From Verrucomicrobiales bacterium (GTDB lineage: Bacteria; Verrucomicrobiota; Verrucomicrobiia; Verrucomicrobiales; DEV007), in contig SLGN01000120.1 in NCBI GenBank assembly GCA_007123695.1, positions 1 through 8,903 on the forward strand: DNA of 8,903 nucleotides, written 5' to 3'. The position numbers and the translations under genes were made by a program. The notes beneath the pieces were generated by a model. The model saw only the letters and a list, made by a program, of their open reading frames with translations, was not told where the DNA came from and did not search any database. The first letter of the stretch is position 1. Each line of letters starts with the position of its first letter. Shown here piece after piece: positions 6,432-8,903 of the stretch.

Positions 6432-7304
6432 ATGAAACCGGACCCTTCCACCGCCCTCGTCGCTCCGGTTCTTTTCGCCGCCCTGCTCGGCTCCACCGCT
6501 CTCGGCGAGATTCCCGAAAACTTCCAGCGCGAGAACCTCGTCGCCTGGGGCATCGTCGGCTTCGACGCCAGGCAGCGCAGCCCCGCCGAGCGTGCCGCCA
6601 TGCTGGAGCGGCTCGGCATCCGGCGGCTCGCCTACGACTGGCGCGAGGAGCACATCGAGGGCTTCGAAGAGGAGTTTCTCGCCTGCGGGGAGCACGGGAT
6701 CGAGCTCTTCGCCTTTTGGAAGGGCGAGGAAAGCGCCTTCGAACTCTTCGAGCGGCACGCTCTCGCCCCGCAGGTCTGGCATCCGCTGCGCACCGGCAAG
6801 GGGCTCTCCAACCAGGACCGGATCGAGTCGGCCGCCGAGCAGCTTCTCCCCATCGCCGAGGAGACGGCACGCCGGGGCCTGCGGCTCGGTCTCTACAACC
6901 AGGGAGGCTGGGGCGGCCTGCCGAGCAACCTCGTCGCCGTGTGCAAGAGCCTCCGCGACCGGGGGCACGAGCATGTCGGCATCGTCTACAACTTCCACCA
7001 CGCCCATCCCCGCGCCACCGAGTTCGCCGAGGACCTCGCCCTGATGAAGCCCTACCTGCTCTGCGTCAACCTCAACGGCATGGCCGATCCGAACCGGGCG
7101 GACGTCTCGAAAAAGGAGAACCGCATCAAGCCCGTCGGCAGCGGGGTCCACGAGGAGGCCATGATCCGCGAGCTCCTCGTGCAGCGCTACGACGGTGCCG
7201 TCGGAATCATCGGCAACCGCCCCGACCTCGACGTCGAGGAGGTGCTCCGCAAGAATCTCGAAGGTCTCGAGAGCCTCCTTTCCCGCATCCCCGCAGGCCC
7301 CTGA
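6432..7304 (+). CDS. Exported sugar-phosphate isomerase/epimerase-like TIM-barrel protein
   Basis: 290 residues. The N-terminal segment to about residue 25 (hydrophobic core APVLFAALLG, then TALG-E) reads as a Sec signal peptide, so the protein is probably periplasmic. Seen: NLVAWGIVGFDA (35-46), LGIRRLAYDWREEHI (61-75), HGIELFAFW (88-96), GLRLGLYNQGGWGG (149-162), HVGIVYNFHHAHP (181-193), MKPYLLCVNLNGM (205-217) and a C-terminal YDGAVGIIG strand. The order of strands and the NFHH block fit the xylose-isomerase-like / AP-endonuclease-2 TIM-barrel superfamily. Known: members isomerise, epimerise or cleave sugars using a divalent metal; exported versions are common in Planctomycetota and Verrucomicrobiota and mostly uncharacterised. 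It starts 18 nt after the GH105 gene with no Shine-Dalgarno and is probably the last gene of the operon. The substrate cannot be named from sequence. Confidence 0.8.
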   Translation: MKPDPSTALVAPVLFAALLGSTALGEIPENFQRENLVAWGIVGFDARQRSPAERAAMLERLGIRRLAYDWREEHIEGFEEEFLACGEHGIELFAFWKGEESAFELFERHALAPQVWHPLRTGKGLSNQDRIESAAEQLLPIAEETARRGLRLGLYNQGGWGGLPSNLVAVCKSLRDRGHEHVGIVYNFHHAHPRATEFAEDLALMKPYLLCVNLNGMADPNRADVSKKENRIKPVGSGVHEEAMIRELLVQRYDGAVGIIGNRPDLDVEEVLRKNLEGLESLLSRIPAGP

Positions 7305-7374
7305 GCCGGCATTGCGCCGACGTGGTCTTCCTGCGTGTCGACGACGTCTGGATCTTGCCGTGGAAAAAAGAGCC

Positions 7375-7404
7375 TTGCCCTGCGTTCCGCCCCGGATGTA
7401 GTCT
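7375..7404 (+). promoter_or_regulatory. Candidate promoter of the AI-2E family transporter gene
   Basis: In the 160-bp gap before the gene at 7465, TTGCCC (7375-7380) and TAGTCT (7399-7404) are 18 nt apart. TAGTCT resembles a -10 box (T, A and final T match) and the layout repeats that before the ThuA gene. Transcription would start near 7411, leaving a leader of about 55 nt without a Shine-Dalgarno. The rest of the gap (7305-7374 and 7405-7464) has no gene and no stem followed by a T-run, so I see no intrinsic terminator for the upstream operon. Confidence 0.3.
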
Positions 7405-7464
7405 CGCGGGTGGCGCGGCAGGATTTCATGATCCGAGCGCTGCCCTTTTTCCGATCCGATTCCG

Positions 7465-8871
7465 ATGGACGCCTCCTCTCCAGAGCCCGAAGCGAAGCCC
7501 CTGCCCTCGCGGTTCCAGAGACGCGCCATGTGGGGCGCGCTGACGGCGCTGTCGATCGTCGCCATCGGCGCCGTCGGCGTCGGTTTCGTCGCGCTGTTGG
7601 GCAAGGTGCTCAGCTACTTGCAGCCCCTCCTCGTGCCGCTCGCGGTGGCGGCGATCACCGCCTACCTGCTCGAGCCCGTTCTGGGTTGGCTGCGGCGGCG
7701 GGGCTGGTCGCACCGCTCCGCCGTGCTCACGGTCTTCATCGCCTTCGTCGTGCTCGTCGTCGGTCTCGTCGTCGCGGTGCTGGTGCCCACCTTCGGGCAG
7801 GCGCAGGAAGCCTACGAGAAGCGCGAGATCTACACCAAGCAGGCCACCCAACTCGTCCAGCGCGGGCTTGCTGCGACGCAGGAAAGATTCCAGTCCGGCG
7901 CGGGCGAAGACTACTACCAGCGCGGCGTCGAATGGCTCTCGGAAGAGGGGCCGAAGATCGCCGGCAACGTCGGACAATGGCTCTGGGGCCGGTTGCGGGG
8001 GGCGTTCGGGTTTTTCGGCTACCTCATCGGTCTGCTCCTCGTGCCCATCTACCTCTACTACTTTTTGCAGAACGGCCGCGAAATCGCGCGGAGCTGGTCC
8101 GACTACCTGCCGCTGAAAGCCTCGGAGTTCAAGGACGAGGTCGTCGGATCCCTCACCGAGATCAACGGCTACCTCATCTCCTTCTTCCGGGGGCAGATGG
8201 TCGTGAGCCTGATCGACGGCGCCCTCGTGGCGGTGGCGCTCAGCGTGATGGGGCTGCCCTACGCGCTGCTCATCGGGGTCTTCCTGGCCATCCTCGGGCT
8301 CATTCCCTACATCGGGAACCTTCTCGTCATGGTGCCCGCCATGCTCATCGCCGTGGCCCACTTCGGCGCGACCTCGTGGGGCGAGGTCGTCGGCGAAGAG
8401 CCCGCCGTCGCCGGCGAGCCGGCCCGGGTGCTGGTGGAGTCGGCGAAAAAACCGGACGTCTACGCCGTCGTCGCGACCGAAGACGACGGAACGCGGGCCG
8501 AAGTGCTCCTCCATGCCTGGACCTGGCTGCCGAACTTCTGGATGTATCCGGTGATCGTGCTGCTGATCTTCGTGGTGCTGCAGCAAGTCAACGGGCTCGT
8601 CACCGCGCCGAGGATCGTCGGCGATTCGGTGGGGCTCCATCCGCTCACCGTCATCTTCTCGGTGCTGTTCTGGTCCTTCCTGCTCGGGGGGCTCCTCGGG
8701 GCGCTCCTCGCCGTGCCCCTCACCGCCGCGATCAAGGTCCTTTTCCGCCGCTACGTCTGGGAAAAGCGGATCGAGCCCGCAGTGGAGCGCCGTCTCGGCG
8801 GATTCGGCGACTCGGATGGCGGCGGCGGCGGCGGCGGGGATGGCGAAGAGGCAGCCTCCGCCGCTTCCTGA
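7465..8871 (+). CDS. AI-2E family (PerM/TqsA-type) transporter
   Basis: 468 residues, an inner-membrane protein with about eight hydrophobic segments: roughly 25-47, 50-70, 86-108, 180-200, 245-273, 274-298, 359-378 and 393-425. Seen: the family's large loop between the third and fourth segments (110-178), FFRGQMVVSLIDG (240-252), GLIPYIGNLL (278-287) and PRIVGDSVGLHPLTVIFS (382-399), the most diagnostic block. Known: the family includes E. coli TqsA (AI-2 export) and PerM, plus Na+/H+ antiporter members in halophiles, so the substrate cannot be told from family membership. Odd: the loop between the sixth and seventh segments (about 299-358) is longer than usual and carries an acidic stretch (VGEEPAVAGEPA; ATEDDGTRAE). 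The C-terminus is hydrophilic with seven consecutive glycines (452-458). ATG 7465 is chosen because a short polar tail precedes the first membrane segment; no ribosome binding site is visible. Confidence 0.88.
   Translation: MDASSPEPEAKPLPSRFQRRAMWGALTALSIVAIGAVGVGFVALLGKVLSYLQPLLVPLAVAAITAYLLEPVLGWLRRRGWSHRSAVLTVFIAFVVLVVGLVVAVLVPTFGQAQEAYEKREIYTKQATQLVQRGLAATQERFQSGAGEDYYQRGVEWLSEEGPKIAGNVGQWLWGRLRGAFGFFGYLIGLLLVPIYLYYFLQNGREIARSWSDYLPLKASEFKDEVVGSLTEINGYLISFFRGQMVVSLIDGALVAVALSVMGLPYALLIGVFLAILGLIPYIGNLLVMVPAMLIAVAHFGATSWGEVVGEEPAVAGEPARVLVESAKKPDVYAVVATEDDGTRAEVLLHAWTWLPNFWMYPVIVLLIFVVLQQVNGLVTAPRIVGDSVGLHPLTVIFSVLFWSFLLGGLLGALLAVPLTAAIKVLFRRYVWEKRIEPAVERRLGGFGDSDGGGGGGGDGEEAASAAS
8818..8838 (+). 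repeat. GGC trinucleotide run coding for polyglycine
   Basis: Six GGC triplets (8818-8835) followed by GGG encode seven glycines near the C-terminus of the AI-2E family protein, flanked by Asp/Glu and Ala/Ser residues. Such a run can change length by replication slippage in steps of three, which would keep the frame. It sits in a disordered tail outside the conserved domain. Confidence 0.8.
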
Positions 8872-8903
8872 TGGGGGTCGCGGGCGGCGTCAATCGCCGG
8901 ACC
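8872..8903. other. Terminal non-coding stretch
   Basis: The 32 bases after the transporter stop contain no start codon with a supportable frame and no clear stem-loop or T-run. Nothing can be assigned. Confidence 0.4.

Noticed and set aside
7305..7374. Possible terminator after the TIM-barrel gene
   Set aside because: There are short self-complementary words (GCCGGC, GTCGAC) but no sustained GC stem followed by a T-run; the A-run near 7364-7369 is not positioned after a stem.
3936..7604. A 1222-codon open frame on the minus strand
   Set aside because: It lies antisense to the GH105 and TIM-barrel genes, which have clear family motifs. Its translation is low-complexity (Gly/Val/Glu/Ala-rich) with no recognisable domain, a common artefact of strong G/C third-position bias.
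1..8903. Mobile element, CRISPR, defence or RNA genes
   Set aside because: No transposase, integrase, direct-repeat array, tRNA-like cloverleaf or rRNA segment was recognised on either strand; gene order and composition look uniform.

Overview
The window is high-GC bacterial DNA that is almost entirely coding. Codons are strongly G/C-ending, and none of the seven genes has a convincing Shine-Dalgarno sequence. The gene set combines a secreted ThuA-domain protein, a secreted sugar-isomerase-like TIM barrel, a beta-helix/GH105 glycosidase and a fungal-type cystathionine gamma-synthase. This mix fits the Verrucomicrobiota/Planctomycetota side of the tree (for example an Opitutales-like carbohydrate degrader). 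The taxon is inferred from style and gene content; no marker gene is present.

Left region, minus strand (1-2095): two adjacent PLP-dependent transsulfuration enzymes are transcribed leftward. The first (2095-938) is a regular ~385-residue cystathionine gamma-synthase/lyase. Ten bases after it, a longer enzyme starts (927, running off the left edge). Its N-terminal extension and PLP-domain motifs match the fungal Str2-type cystathionine gamma-synthase. Together they could provide the synthase and lyase steps linking cysteine, cystathionine and homocysteine.

Centre, plus strand (2293-7304): four closely spaced genes in one direction. They encode an exported ThuA-domain protein, an inositol-monophosphatase-family enzyme resembling HisN histidinol-phosphatase, an exported 765-residue protein fusing a right-handed beta-helix to a GH105 (unsaturated uronyl hydrolase) domain, and an exported xylose-isomerase-like TIM barrel. 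Three of the four have signal peptides, so this looks like a periplasmic glycan-processing unit with an embedded phosphatase. A 197-bp divergent intergenic region separates it from the sulfur genes and holds a promoter-like TTG-N18-TAGACT element and a 7-bp inverted repeat.

Right region (7465-8871): a separate transcription unit encodes an AI-2E/PerM-family multi-pass membrane protein. It is preceded by a 160-bp gap with a second TTG-N18-TAGTCT promoter-like element. The last 32 bases hold nothing recognisable. There are no RNA genes, mobile elements, CRISPR arrays or convincing terminators.

The most unusual points are the fungal-type Str2-like enzyme paired with a standard cystathionine enzyme, and the three-part beta-helix / middle domain / GH105 protein, whose middle segment looks like a carboxypeptidase-like domain that has lost its zinc ligands.
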